Part shown: piece by piece, positions 19,389 through 28,000 of the stretch
How positions within the stretch are numbered: position 1 is the stretch's first letter
Layout of the letters: the number at the start of each line of letters is the position of its first letter
Assembly: GCA_963805405.1 (NCBI GenBank)
Contig: CAWDUC010000003.1
Location: 51,117-115,116 of the forward strand
Direction of reading: 5' to 3'
Length of the DNA stretch: 64,000 nucleotides
Source of the DNA: JAEUMG01 sp963805405
Lineage (GTDB): Bacteria; Pseudomonadota; Alphaproteobacteria; Rhizobiales; Aestuariivirgaceae
Notes under the pieces: generated by a model
What the model was told of the DNA's origin: nothing
Database searches by the model: none
Seen by the model: the letters and a program-made list of their open reading frames with translations, nothing else
Program-made: the position numbers and the translations under genes

Positions 19389-19754
19389 ATGGCGATCAAC
19401 CCGACCCCTCCTGGCCTTAAGCCCACCCCGGCGGCTCGCATCGACCCTAATGACCCGATGTTCAACAATCCCAACGATCAGATGCGCGGCAATCCTATGA
19501 ACCCCTACGGGAGGACCGGAGGGACCATGAAGCTTTATTGGATGGTCGGAGGCCTCGTAGTAATTGCGTTTGTGATCGGCTTCTTGTTCATGAGACAACC
19601 GGCGACAGTGCCGCCGCCATCCCAGAGCATCGGTGAGACCGCTCCAACTCAGCCGGAACCCATTACGCCAACCCCGCCCGAGCCGGCCGCACCGACACCG
19701 ACCGTTCCGGTGACACCGCCTCTGCCAGAGCCTACGGCGCCCACACAACCGTGA
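19389..19754 (+). CDS. Hypothetical single-pass membrane protein with proline-rich tail
   Basis: A 121-residue protein of unknown function. It has a polar, Asn/Pro-rich N terminus, one transmembrane helix (about 48-68) and a periplasmic-looking tail made of repeated Pro-Thr-Pro/Ala units (about 70-121). AAGGAG nine bases before the ATG supports translation. Low-complexity tails of this kind are common in small envelope proteins. No family assignment is possible by eye. Confidence 0.6.
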   Translation: MAINPTPPGLKPTPAARIDPNDPMFNNPNDQMRGNPMNPYGRTGGTMKLYWMVGGLVVIAFVIGFLFMRQPATVPPPSQSIGETAPTQPEPITPTPPEPAAPTPTVPVTPPLPEPTAPTQP

Positions 19755-20304
19755 GGGAGCAAAAAAGAAGCCTCGCAATCCGGCGCGGCCGGAGGTTGGG
19801 TTAGATACGCAAATCAACTCTGGCGACGTGGATGCAGCCCGCCATCATGAACTGAAATTCCGAGATCTGGCGTATTGGTTCCCGATGAATCAAGATCGGC
19901 TTCTCTAGGACCTGGCAATGGTTGAACGGGACTTGAACCGCGTTGCCGACAGCATTCGCACTAAGTAGAACGTCGTCGCGGAACTTGTGGCCCGGGCAAG
20001 ACCGACTGGCACGTGAGGCGCGCGTCGTACTTTCGAAATTCCAGAACCTGGAAAAGTCAGACCGAGCGGCACGCACGATTGGCGCGTAAACTTGAAGAAT
20101 TCGCCATGTAGTAATGAGGCCGTGCTGGAATGCGGAATATGCTGGGGTCCTCGCAAAATCATGTATTGTCAACGTGTATATTCTCAATGCGGAAAATAAT
20201 ACGGCCGGAATATCGTAGTATTTTAGATTTTCGTTCCCATATAAAAGAGGTAGCTTGAATGATTTCATTCAAACAATACTTTAGTAATTTCAAAGGATGC
20301 AAAC
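19755..20304. other. Intergenic stretch, AT-rich towards its right end
   Basis: About 550 bases with no recognised gene on either strand. The last 150 bases before the CsbD-like gene are clearly AT-rich compared with the surroundings and probably hold its promoter. No specific hexamers are assigned. Confidence 0.4.
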
Positions 20305-20541
20305 ATGAACACTGTAACGGGCGCGACGAATACTCGCGCTCAGACCCACACTCCTGCCGAAGTCAAGGCGATGATCGGCAAGGATATTCGCGCCAAGTGG
20401 GACAAGTTCTCAGAAAGCGATGTGACGGCACTCAAGAACAAAGACGAACTCGTTACCCAGGTCGTTGCCAAATATGGAACGGAAAAGGTCCAGGCTGGGC
20501 GCGATGTCGATGCTGTCCTTAAGGGACGCCTCCTCTCCTAA
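20305..20541 (+). CDS. CsbD-like general stress protein
   Basis: A 78-residue hydrophilic protein. The core with IRAKWDKFSESDVTALKNKD and VVAKYGTEKVQAGRDVD has the spacing of CsbD-like proteins (WxK.t..D...l.g..e.l...iq..yG...e.a...v). CsbD relatives are small stress-induced proteins of unknown mechanism. GGA upstream of the ATG serves as a weak ribosome-binding site. A good terminator follows. Confidence 0.65.
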   Translation: MNTVTGATNTRAQTHTPAEVKAMIGKDIRAKWDKFSESDVTALKNKDELVTQVVAKYGTEKVQAGRDVDAVLKGRLLS

Positions 20542-20548
20542 TCGCCGT

Positions 20549-20584
20549 GTCGGAGTCGCGATGAACGCGGCTCCGACCTTTATT
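20549..20584 (+). terminator. Rho-independent terminator after the CsbD-like gene
   Basis: A 12-base stem (20549-20560 with 20566-20577, one G-T wobble) with a five-base loop ATGAA is followed by CTTTATT. It lies eight bases after the stop codon. Confidence 0.75.
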
Positions 20585-20654
20585 GGATGAAGAGCGGGAC
20601 AACGATCCGTCACCAAAGTGATGGAAGGCAGACACAGCGGCTAGAGCACTTGAG

Positions 20655-20908
20655 ATGTTTAATCGCGTGACGCGACGCTTTTTTGAGATCAGTCGCCCGT
20701 TCCAGCTGCCGGGTCTACGCACCATCTATCCCGCGGGTCGCTACGAAGTCACCACTGAGGAAGAACCGCTGGCGACAGCATGACCCCAGTTTTTAAGCGG
20801 CTGTCCACAGTAATATATCTGCCGCGGCCGCCAGGCGATACTGGCCTTGGCGAGTTCTTCGAAATCGATCCGGCGGAGCTTGCTAAACTGACCATGATTT
20901 CGGCGTAA
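20655..20908 (+). pseudogene. Small unknown gene split by a -1 frameshift
   Basis: The first frame (ATG 20655, stop 20781-20783) gives 42 residues including GLRTIYPAGRYEVTTEEEP. The second frame (from 20780 to the stop at 20906-20908) gives a coherent 42-residue continuation, with FKRLSTVIYLPRP and EFFEIDPAELAKL. I recall small rhizobial proteins in which a GRYEV..EEEPL part is followed by such a second half in one frame, so this is probably one gene of about 85 codons missing a base near 20770-20785. Function unknown. Two overlapping genes coupled by ATGA is the alternative. Confidence 0.5.
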
Positions 20909-20937
20909 ACCATCCATTCAATGGGAGATCAGCAAAA

Positions 20938-21203
20938 ATGATATTGTTTGCGATGCTAGCCGTGATTGGCGTGGCCGCAGTTTTTACCATGCCGGCTTCA
21001 GCATCAATGTCCAAGCTAACTGCACAGCGATGTGGAATAGGGCTGACACAAATAATGATGGCACCGTCGCAGGCACGGAGACCGAGCCCTACACGATGTC
21101 GATGACAGATGCTGAGCTGAAGCCCGCGAAAACCGAAATGATTTCGAGAGTTGAGTTCATGAAAGCGTGTGAAAATGGCGCCTTTCAATGGATGACAAGG
21201 TAG
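20938..21203 (+). pseudogene. Secreted EF-hand-like small protein, frameshifted
   Basis: The first frame encodes a signal peptide (MILFAMLAVIGVAAVF then MPASA). Near 21000 the coding pattern moves to another frame that reads NCTAMWNRADTNNDGTV, an EF-hand-type calcium loop (DxNxDG), and ends at 21201-21203 after VEFMKACENGAFQWM. Adding one base near 21000 restores an 88-residue exported protein. Known relatives are small calcium-binding periplasmic proteins of unknown role. Confidence 0.5.
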
Positions 21204-21365
21204 CGATATCGCCTTTCGCTTCGACCGCACAACTTCATGACCGGTCCGATGTTTGTATCGATTTAGCACCCACGAGCATAGCCGAGACATCGCCGGTCCG
21301 TAAATCATTGATCACCGGTGGCTGAGAGACATGCGTTTCACTCCCGCTCATCGAGGTGCGCTACC

Positions 21366-21620
21366 ATGACACAAACGTTACCTGACCATGCTCGCGTCAT
21401 CATTCGAGAAGAGATCGGTAGGGCCGAGCGCTTTGTCGACGCCAAATACGTCGCCGCCTTTGTCCAAATTCAGTATCCCGACGTCGATTTTGAAAGTCTC
21501 ATCGACGCAGTTATTGAAGAAACACTTGCCGCCCGGGGATCTGTGGCATGGGAAAAGTCTGTCGACGAAAACCCTGACACAACTTCGAACAGGATGATCC
21601 GCTATGCAGTCCACCGATGA
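21366..21620 (+). CDS. Hypothetical small protein
   Basis: From the ATG at 21366, 84 residues, soluble, with an acidic and helical composition (HARVIIREEIGRAERFVDAK near the start). The frame is open from 21318, but the first 16 residues look unlike protein. I do not recognise a family. The amino-acid pattern is protein-like, which is the main support. Confidence 0.45.
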   Translation: MTQTLPDHARVIIREEIGRAERFVDAKYVAAFVQIQYPDVDFESLIDAVIEETLAARGSVAWEKSVDENPDTTSNRMIRYAVHR

Positions 21621-21896
21621 TATTCGCACGTTTGTCTGAGAGGCGATTGAGCGCGAAAACAGTGGAATTGGTTGCAATGGTTGTAGAACAACCATAGCGA
21701 GCGATGGCGCACACCTTCTGCGACGTGCGAGATACGCATTCGGTCTTGGGCCTGATCGCGGCAGCCTGAGTCGTTTGCAATGCGATCGATGGTCACTGGC
21801 CGGAACCATCGCTCATGGTCACCATGCAAATTCGCTCACCCTTTTCCCCACTGATTGGCGGCATTATCCGTATGGACGCTTTTGCCTTGGCAAAGG

Positions 21897-21919
21897 AAAA
21901 CCCCGGCGCTTGGCCGGGG
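21897..21919 (-). terminator. Terminator-like hairpin, minus strand
   Basis: A perfect seven-base stem CCCCGGC/GCCGGGG with a five-base loop, followed on the minus strand by TTTT. It could end minus-strand transcripts coming from the GYD and acyl-CoA genes, although it is 800 bases from the nearest stop codon. Confidence 0.45.
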
Positions 21920-22065
21920 CTGAGCTGCTTACGCCTTATGATTATCGGCGCGGCGGTAAGATCCAATCAAGCTGACGGCGCAGCGTTCGCCAGAACTGCC
22001 ACTTGAGCCAGAGCCAGCCCAGGTGAGAATTGTCCGCTGACACAAAAGCGTGGTGCGATTTATGC

Positions 22066-22099
22066 GAAGACCGCCGGCCATGGGTGACCGGCGGTCTTC
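22066..22099. repeat. Perfect 12-bp inverted repeat
   Basis: GAAGACCGCCGG at 22066-22077 pairs with CCGGCGGTCTTC at 22088-22099 around a ten-base loop. There is no T run on either side. It may be a terminator variant or a protein-binding site. Confidence 0.6.
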
Positions 22100-22261
22100 C
22101 GAATCGGGAGTGTGTTCACGCGGGAATCCCGATCGCGCCAGCGTGCCGCGCGAGATGCTAAGGATTGCCGACGAAAAACAATAAAATCCGCTGTAGGCCG
22201 CCCCGGGAAAACAAACCCCCGTTTCGGCGCCCCGGGAATAGCTCGCTGCTATTGCAAATTC

Positions 22262-22483
22262 AGCAGGGTAGACGTGAACGTCACCGATGCCTGGCGGCCG
22301 GCGAGCACTGATTTTGTCGCATCCCTGTTCCGGCAATGTTTGGCATAAGCGGCGGCTCAAGGCATCGCGCCTGCCGAGATTGAAGAGGAACTGGGCTGCG
22401 ATGTGCGCACGATCGTATTCGAGGCGCTTGTGAACGATCCGAACGATGAGTTCCAGGCCCTGGTTATGGGGCGCCGGCACTGA
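22262..22483 (+). pseudogene. Small DUF768-like gene with an in-frame stop
   Basis: Both sides of a TAA at 22346-22348 carry protein-like sequence in the same frame. VTDAWRPASTDFVASLFRQ lies before it and GIAPAEIEEELGCDVRTIVF after it. The second part resembles the end of small Mesorhizobium-type DUF768 proteins. The 5' end is unclear because no good start is in frame. A nonsense mutation in a formerly intact gene is the simplest reading. Confidence 0.4.
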
Positions 22484-22697
22484 CAGTCGCGGGGGGTTCT
22501 GGCGGCATCGGCCAAACCGCATAGCCGCGCCAGTTCCACGCGCTGGCCGCGCCAATAAATGACCGTATACGCAGCGTCGACGCTAACGGTCGCATTCTGT
22601 CGCAGCCGCATTTGGGTGGGGACACCATCAACACATCCAAGTTTTTTCCGGCGGACTCAGCCGAAACGTCTGACCACAGCCGCTGCCGATGTTGACG

Positions 22698-23030
22698 TCA
22701 AGCCATGTCACCAGCGGTCATGGCGGACATTGCTTCTTCCGTCGTCTGCAGTTTGATCGTGAATTTGCGCGGGACAGCACCGTTTCGACCTAGGTCGCAT
22801 TCTAGCGTCTGGATTATCGTGTCATCTGGCGCTTCAATCAAACAGACGACATCATAAGTACCGAAAACGAAGAACAAGTGATGCAGCTTAGCACCAGCCA
22901 ACTCAATCAACTCTGTTGCAGCAACCTTGCAGTCAATCGATTTAGCGACGACGGCCTTCAGGGCGTCGGACGAGTAACCATGCTGGCGTAGATATGATGA
23001 GTAGTTAACACGGTGAAGATAATAGGACAT
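22698..23030 (-). CDS. GYD domain-containing protein
   Basis: A 110-residue protein from the ATG at 23030, preceded by AAGGA eight bases upstream. The frame is open to 23066, but that ATG lacks a ribosome-binding site. Hallmarks are the start SYYLHRVNYS and the segment HHLFFVFGTYDVVCLIEAPD, the G-x-YD motif that names the family. GYD proteins are small ferredoxin-like-fold proteins of unknown function. It lies downstream of the acyl-CoA ligase gene on the same strand and may be part of that unit. Confidence 0.8.
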   Translation of the reverse strand: MSYYLHRVNYSSYLRQHGYSSDALKAVVAKSIDCKVAATELIELAGAKLHHLFFVFGTYDVVCLIEAPDDTIIQTLECDLGRNGAVPRKFTIKLQTTEEAMSAMTAGDMA

Positions 23031-23117
23031 TGCGATGTTCCTTGCCACATCGGGCTCAACAGTCATCGTGTCTCGCCATGTTGTTAGGTGCAGGGGTTTT
23101 CCTGCTTCACGATGCGC

Positions 23118-24791
23118 TCATGCTGCAGTAGGTCCTGGGATAATCGGCTTGTTGGGGTTGAGAGCTATTAATTCTCGCACCGTGTCCCGCAACAAATTTT
23201 TCTGAATCTTGCCGGTCGCAGTCTTAGGGATGGCCCGCACGAAGATGCGTTTTGGACACTTAAAACCCGCCAAGTGCTGACGGCTATGGGCTATGAGTGT
23301 TGCCTCGGAGACGACTTCTCCCTCGCGGAACTCGATAAAGCCAACTGGCACCTCACCCCATTTATCGTCTGGCATCGCGACCACTGCCGCAGTTGCAACC
23401 GCCGGATGCCGGTAGAGAACTTCCTCAACTTCGACCGAAGAAACATTTTCGCCTCCCGAGATGATGATATCTTTCGAACGGTCTTTGATCCGAACATACC
23501 CGTCTGGCTCGAGCACGGCCAAATCCCCGGAATGAAACCAACCGCCCTCGAAAACGCGTTCAGTCGCTTCTGGATCCTTCAAATAGCCCATCATAGTCAT
23601 ATTTCCGCGGAACATGATCTCGCCAATCGAACTGCCGCTGGGCTCTACAGCCTTCAAGGAAGCATCCATGACGCTCATGCCCGCCTGCAGAGCATAAGTT
23701 ACTCCTTGCCGCGCATTTCGGTCGGCCCGCTGTTCAGTGCTGAGGCCTTGCCATTCGGGCTGTTGCTCGCAGATGGACGCCGGACCATAGGTCTCAGTCA
23801 GTCCGTAGATATGCGTGAGCTTGACGCCAATATTCTCCATGCCGGCGATCAACGTTGCCGGCGGCGGCGCGCCGCCAATAAGCGCTGAAACGGGCGGGTC
23901 AAATGTGACACCTTGCCGTTGGGCGGCGTCCCTGATCATCGCATGGACAATCGGTGCGCCGCAGTAGTGGGTTACGCGTTCTGTGGTGATCAGCGAGACG
24001 GATTTCTCAGCGTCAAAACGGCGAAGGCAAACACTCTTGCCACCTTGCAAGGCCAGCGCCCACGGCATGCACCAGCCATTGCAGTGAAAAAGCGGCAGCG
24101 TCCACAAGTAGGACACATCCTTCGGTACATCCCAGCTTACGATAGAAGAGACGGCCGAAAGATAGGCGCCGCGATGTGAGTAGACGACACCTTTCGGGCG
24201 TCCCGTCGTCCCTGAGGTATAGTTGACCGCAATTGGTGTCCACTCATCTTCTGGATGTAGCCCGGGTGCGGTGGGGTCCCCGGAGGCGAGGAATGGTGCA
24301 TATGCATCTACTCTATCCGGTGTCGTGAAGCCGGCTTGCTCATCAGCATATACAAGCATCCGTGGCGGCTGCGGAACCTGCTGCAGCGCCTCTTTCGCAA
24401 CATTGAGGAATTCTGCGTCCACAATAACAAGGCGGGCACCGCAATGCCGGAGAATATATGCGACTGTGCTCGCCTCGAGCCGCGTATTGATCGTGTTAAG
24501 TACCGCGCCGGCCATCGGCACCGCAAAATGTGCGACGAGCATAGGCGGCGTATTGGCCATAAGAAGAGCGACGACGTCGCCCTTCTTGATTCCGGCCCGC
24601 GTTAGAGCCGAGGCCAAGCGGCGGCATAGGGTCTCATGCTCGCGCCAGGTCTCCCGGTGGTCGCCGTAAACAACTGCAGTCCGATTTGGAAATACTTTCG
24701 CGGCGCGTTCAAGGAAGCTGAGTGGCGTCAATGGATCGAAGTTTGCCGCCTGCCGCCTGAGGCTCGGATCATCCCACGGACTAGTCAACAT
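23118..24791 (-). CDS. Acyl-CoA synthetase (AMP-forming, fatty-acid type)
   Basis: Activates a carboxylic acid to its CoA thioester using ATP. The ATP/AMP loop YTSGTTGRPKGVVYSH is at about 191-206. The GGAPP...YGLTETYGP motif and the hinge (WFHSGDLAVLEPDGYVRIKDR) follow, and the catalytic lysine is in PKTATGKIQKN near the C terminus. The length of 557 residues and overall pattern fit medium- to long-chain or aromatic acyl ligases of the AlkK type. It lies 78 bases after the acyl-CoA dehydrogenase gene, in the operon headed by a TetR regulator. Confidence 0.9.
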   Translation of the reverse strand: MLTSPWDDPSLRRQAANFDPLTPLSFLERAAKVFPNRTAVVYGDHRETWREHETLCRRLASALTRAGIKKGDVVALLMANTPPMLVAHFAVPMAGAVLNTINTRLEASTVAYILRHCGARLVIVDAEFLNVAKEALQQVPQPPRMLVYADEQAGFTTPDRVDAYAPFLASGDPTAPGLHPEDEWTPIAVNYTSGTTGRPKGVVYSHRGAYLSAVSSIVSWDVPKDVSYLWTLPLFHCNGWCMPWALALQGGKSVCLRRFDAEKSVSLITTERVTHYCGAPIVHAMIRDAAQRQGVTFDPPVSALIGGAPPPATLIAGMENIGVKLTHIYGLTETYGPASICEQQPEWQGLSTEQRADRNARQGVTYALQAGMSVMDASLKAVEPSGSSIGEIMFRGNMTMMGYLKDPEATERVFEGGWFHSGDLAVLEPDGYVRIKDRSKDIIISGGENVSSVEVEEVLYRHPAVATAAVVAMPDDKWGEVPVGFIEFREGEVVSEATLIAHSRQHLAGFKCPKRIFVRAIPKTATGKIQKNLLRDTVRELIALNPNKPIIPGPTAA

Positions 24792-24869
24792 CTCTATCCT
24801 CCATTGTTGCTTCCATCGGCCGGTTTAATCACGACGAGTTCGACTTCACGCGCTCACCGGAGAAAGCGC

Positions 24870-26627
24870 CTAGTGCGACATCGAAATAATCTCACTTTGG
24901 ATTGAGGCAGTTGAAATGGGATCGGCTGAGATTTGGGCGCGTTCAATAATGGCTCGCGACTTGAGGCCATTTGGCAGGGTTCCGAAAGCATGGCCCCAAT
25001 CGCCATTGAGGCGCGTGGCACAGAACGCATCAGCCATCTCGGATGTTGAATATCGCACGAGCAGACTTCCCTGCAGTGCGAGGGCCATCATCTCAACGAC
25101 GCGACGGGCGACAGGCTCAATCTCGCCGACCTTTGTCAGCCGGCGTTCGACCTCAGCAGCAAAAGCGTCCAGCCGTGTATCGGCGCCTTTAGCCCTCCGG
25201 ACCTCATCGAGAAAGGCCCCGACCGAATTCGGTTCGCGCTGGATGCAGCGAAGGACATCAAGGCAAATGACGTTGCCGGTCCCCTCCCAAATGCTGTTTA
25301 GGGGCGCCTCGCGGTAAAGGCGCTCCATAAGGTGATCGGCGATAAAACCATTTCCGCCGTGGCATTCCAGCGCTTCGACGACGAAGGATGGCGCCCGCTT
25401 GCACGTCCAGTACTTCGCGATGGGCGTACAAATGCGGGAGATCAATGCCTCACTGGGTTCAGAACGTGCGCGATCGAGTGCAGAGGCGAGGCGCATCGAC
25501 ACCCACATCATCGCCTCCGATTCGACCGCCAGGTCTGCCACAACGTTGCGCATGATTGGAAGATCAACGAGCGGCCGCTGAAAGGCGCGGCGATTGGTCG
25601 TATGATGAACCGCCTGACTTAGAGCCTGCCGCATCAATCCAGCGGATCCGACAGCGAAGTCCAGGCGGGTAAGGTGGGCCATCTCAATGATCGCCCGGAT
25701 ACCGTGGCCCTCATCTCCAAGCATTGTCGCGTAGAGATTGTCGAACTCGACTTCTGAGGACGCGTTCGATCTGTTTCCACATTTGTCCTTCAGGCGTTGG
25801 AACTTGAAGCTATTGCGGGAGCCGTCGGGCAACCAGCCCGTAGCAATGAAGCATGATAAGCCCTTCTCAGTTTGGGCCAGTGTTAGGAACAGGTCACTCA
25901 TCGGCACCGAGAAGAACCATTTGTGGCCGGTGAGAAGATATGGCGCTCCCGAGCCGCGTTGCCCACTCGCCGGTCGTGCCGCGGTGGTCGTAGCGCGAAG
26001 GTCGGACCCGCCCAGCTTCTCCGTCATCGCCATGCCGACGGTGATGCCGAGCTTGTCTTTAGCGTATAGCGGCCGGTGATCGTAGGCAGGTTGCAGGATA
26101 TGCGGTGACCAATCCTCATGAGCGTTCTGATCGTGCCTAAGCGCAGCAATTGACGCGAAGGTCATTCCCGTCGGGCAACAAACACCGTTCTCAGCCTGGT
26201 TCCAGAGATAGCTAAGGGCCGCACGTGCGACTTGGGCGCCACGCTTATGTTCATGCTTCCAGGCGAAGGAATGCGTCTCGGTCTCGAAGACAAGGCGCAT
26301 CAGGTCGTGATAGGCTGGATGAAATTCCACAAGATCGACGCGGTTGCCGAACCGATCGTGGGTCTTAAGTTCGGGCACATGGCGATTCGCTTGACGAGCG
26401 AGCTGTTGCACCTCTTCACTGCCAACATAGACCCCTGCCCGCCGGATCGTCTCGACTGCCCAGTTGGCGTCGAACACACGGATGGCCTCAACAAGCGCAG
26501 TATCGGCTGAGTATGCATCATAGCCGACGAGCGCGCCTGCCTGATTGAGAACATCATGGCTGGCAGAACGTGGGGCACTGGGATAATTGAGACGAGATCG
26601 AGGTTCGACTTTCGCGCGTGCGTCCAT
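24870..26627 (-). CDS. Acyl-CoA dehydrogenase family protein (AidB-like)
   Basis: FAD-dependent acyl-CoA dehydrogenase of the AidB branch, 585 residues from the ATG at 26627. The TGA of the TetR gene shares its last base with this ATG (TGATG), which fixes the start and implies coupling. Landmarks are MTEKLGGSDLRATTTAA (FAD-binding), the conserved HKWFFS, and the C-terminal ECHGGNGFIADHLMERLYRE followed by IWEGTGNV. AidB proteins protect DNA from alkylation in E. coli, but many rhizobial relatives sit in lipid operons, as here. Confidence 0.88.
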   Translation of the reverse strand: MDARAKVEPRSRLNYPSAPRSASHDVLNQAGALVGYDAYSADTALVEAIRVFDANWAVETIRRAGVYVGSEEVQQLARQANRHVPELKTHDRFGNRVDLVEFHPAYHDLMRLVFETETHSFAWKHEHKRGAQVARAALSYLWNQAENGVCCPTGMTFASIAALRHDQNAHEDWSPHILQPAYDHRPLYAKDKLGITVGMAMTEKLGGSDLRATTTAARPASGQRGSGAPYLLTGHKWFFSVPMSDLFLTLAQTEKGLSCFIATGWLPDGSRNSFKFQRLKDKCGNRSNASSEVEFDNLYATMLGDEGHGIRAIIEMAHLTRLDFAVGSAGLMRQALSQAVHHTTNRRAFQRPLVDLPIMRNVVADLAVESEAMMWVSMRLASALDRARSEPSEALISRICTPIAKYWTCKRAPSFVVEALECHGGNGFIADHLMERLYREAPLNSIWEGTGNVICLDVLRCIQREPNSVGAFLDEVRRAKGADTRLDAFAAEVERRLTKVGEIEPVARRVVEMMALALQGSLLVRYSTSEMADAFCATRLNGDWGHAFGTLPNGLKSRAIIERAQISADPISTASIQSEIISMSH

Positions 26628-27316
26628 CACGCCGTTTCCTTCGGAGTATCTCGCTTGAACGTGACCGGCTCCGCTGAGCCCGCGGGTGACCGCCTTAGTG
26701 GAAGCAGTGGATTGTCGGGCCGGGCTACCGCAGCGAGACAAAAGTCCGCAATAGCCCCCGCCATCTCTTCAGCACCTTCTTCCAAGCCTTCTCTGTCCGG
26801 GGCCAGGCTGCCGATAAGACCCTCCATGAATGCGCCAACTACGCAGGTCCCAGCGACTTCTGCGTCCTGATCGCAGAACTCGCCCGTTGAGATGCCCTCG
26901 CGAATAATAGTTTCGAACACGCGCGCGATGGCGCGCCGATATTTGAGGCGGGTACTCTCCACCTCCGGATCAATAGGCTCGAAAATGAGACCGTAGGCTA
27001 GCCGTCGACCGCGCATTGCGCGCGCGGCAAATGTTCTGACGGCGTCGCGAACTTTGTCCGAAGGCGACCCCTCGGCAACTGCGATCCCGGAAAGAACATC
27101 CACCTCACGCTGCGAGGTAACACTAACTATGGCCGCGCAGAGATCTGCTCGAGATGGGTAGTATCGGTAAATCGTGCCTACTGCGATTCCAGCCGCGGCT
27201 GCCACAGCGTTCATCTGTAACTCGCGAAACCCCCCTTCGATCACAACCGAGCGGGCGGCGCGGAGAATCTGCGATTTCTTGTCGAGTGCGCGGCTACTGA
27301 AAGCTCTCATCGACAT
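26627..27316 (-). CDS. TetR/AcrR family regulator
   Basis: A 229-residue repressor-type protein. The N-terminal helix-turn-helix spans about residues 17-60 (ILRAARSVVIEGGFRELQMN then GIAVGTIYRYYPSRADL). The rest is a helical ligand-binding domain. It is the first gene of the operon with the acyl-CoA dehydrogenase and ligase, so acyl-CoA or a fatty acid is the likely effector. The likely operator ATGAAT-N4-ATTCAT lies 17-32 bases upstream of its start. Confidence 0.9.
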   Translation of the reverse strand: MSMRAFSSRALDKKSQILRAARSVVIEGGFRELQMNAVAAAAGIAVGTIYRYYPSRADLCAAIVSVTSQREVDVLSGIAVAEGSPSDKVRDAVRTFAARAMRGRRLAYGLIFEPIDPEVESTRLKYRRAIARVFETIIREGISTGEFCDQDAEVAGTCVVGAFMEGLIGSLAPDREGLEEGAEEMAGAIADFCLAAVARPDNPLLPLRRSPAGSAEPVTFKRDTPKETA

Positions 27317-27332
27317 ACGCCCAAATATGAAT

Positions 27333-27348
27333 ATGAATTCGGATTCAT
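27333..27348. promoter_or_regulatory. Candidate TetR operator
   Basis: The perfect inverted repeat ATGAAT-TCGG-ATTCAT lies 17 bases upstream of the TetR start, in an AT-rich block. A weaker related element (GAATA-N8-TATTC) is near 27431-27448. Position and symmetry suggest autoregulation of the acyl-CoA operon. Confidence 0.55.
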
Positions 27349-27650
27349 TATTAGCGGATCGCAGCTATCCTGTCAATCGCGCATTTCTGCCGCGACATGT
27401 ATTCTCGCTGGCTTTTTAGAATTCGAGAATATGAACTTGTATTCCGCTCAATCTGGCTATGTCGCACGGGACATTCATCGATGATCCCGCTAAGCTGGCG
27501 GCTTGCATGAGAACCGCACCTTCGCTGTGCCTACCGCAAAACCCATCCGGCTAGCGAGCGACTGCGAATCGGGCAATGCTGCCTGGCGTGTGAGATCTTT
27601 GCAGACAGATCTGGTGGGCGCTCGTCGGCCTTTTTCGATCGAAGGCGACG
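27349..27650. other. Intergenic stretch upstream of the TetR operon
   Basis: Contains the weaker operator-like repeat near 27431-27448. I recognise no gene. Its right end passes into the transposase remnant. Confidence 0.4.
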
Positions 27651-27794
27651 CTTGAAGCCGAGAAATTCTACGACAGGGATGAGTTCCGCGAGGCGCTTGC
27701 GGCCAGGAACTTCGAGGCCTGCATTCCACCGAAGCGGAACCGGAAAATCCAATATCCCTTTGACAAACAGCTCTACAGGGCCCGCTACAAAATC
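27651..27794 (+). mobile_element. IS5-family transposase fragment
   Basis: In one frame, 48 codons read through YDRDEFREALAARNFEACIP, PKRNRKIQYPFDKQLYRARY. This is the conserved PPKRNRK..YDK.LY..R.KIE region near the C terminus of IS5-type DDE transposases. The fragment stops at the position where family members continue with the glutamate motif, and the next base belongs to a mscS-like piece in the opposite direction. No terminal inverted repeats were seen. Confidence 0.7.
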
Positions 27795-27796
27795 CA

Positions 27797-27931
27797 CGCC
27801 CTGGGGGAAGACCATCTCGCGGGCAGGATCAGGAAGCTCGATCCCGCCTTTCAGCAGAGCGTCATTGGTGAGACGTAGAAGGGCAGAATTAATCTTAGCA
27901 GGCGGATACGCCGCGCTGGCGAACCAGTAGA
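27797..27931 (-). pseudogene. Fragment of a mscS-type gene, partial copy of the 3' region at 13651-13785
   Basis: On the minus strand this 135-base piece reads WFASAAYPPAKINSALLRLT followed by GGIELPDPAREMVFP. It matches the MscS protein encoded at 12590-13975 almost residue for residue and at roughly 80-85% of bases by eye. It begins and ends abruptly, abutting the IS5 fragment on one side. It is a broken second copy, either duplicated or acquired from a relative. Confidence 0.7.
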
Positions 27932-28000
27932 TCCTGCAAACATTGCCGCTGAGAAGTCCTACGGCTGGGTGTCACCACGCATCCTTCAGGCGAGTGACTG

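Larger units (their letters stand above)
21621..22261. other. Intergenic stretch with two hairpins
   Basis: No recognised gene on either strand. The hairpins at 21897-21919 and 22066-22099 are listed separately. Confidence 0.4.

Noticed and set aside
19011..19817. Long N-terminal extension of the Na+/H+ antiporter (615 residues in all)
   Set aside because: The upstream 269 codons have Trp/Arg/His-rich, low-likelihood sequence and also overlap a real plus-strand gene. The conserved protein starts at about 19010.
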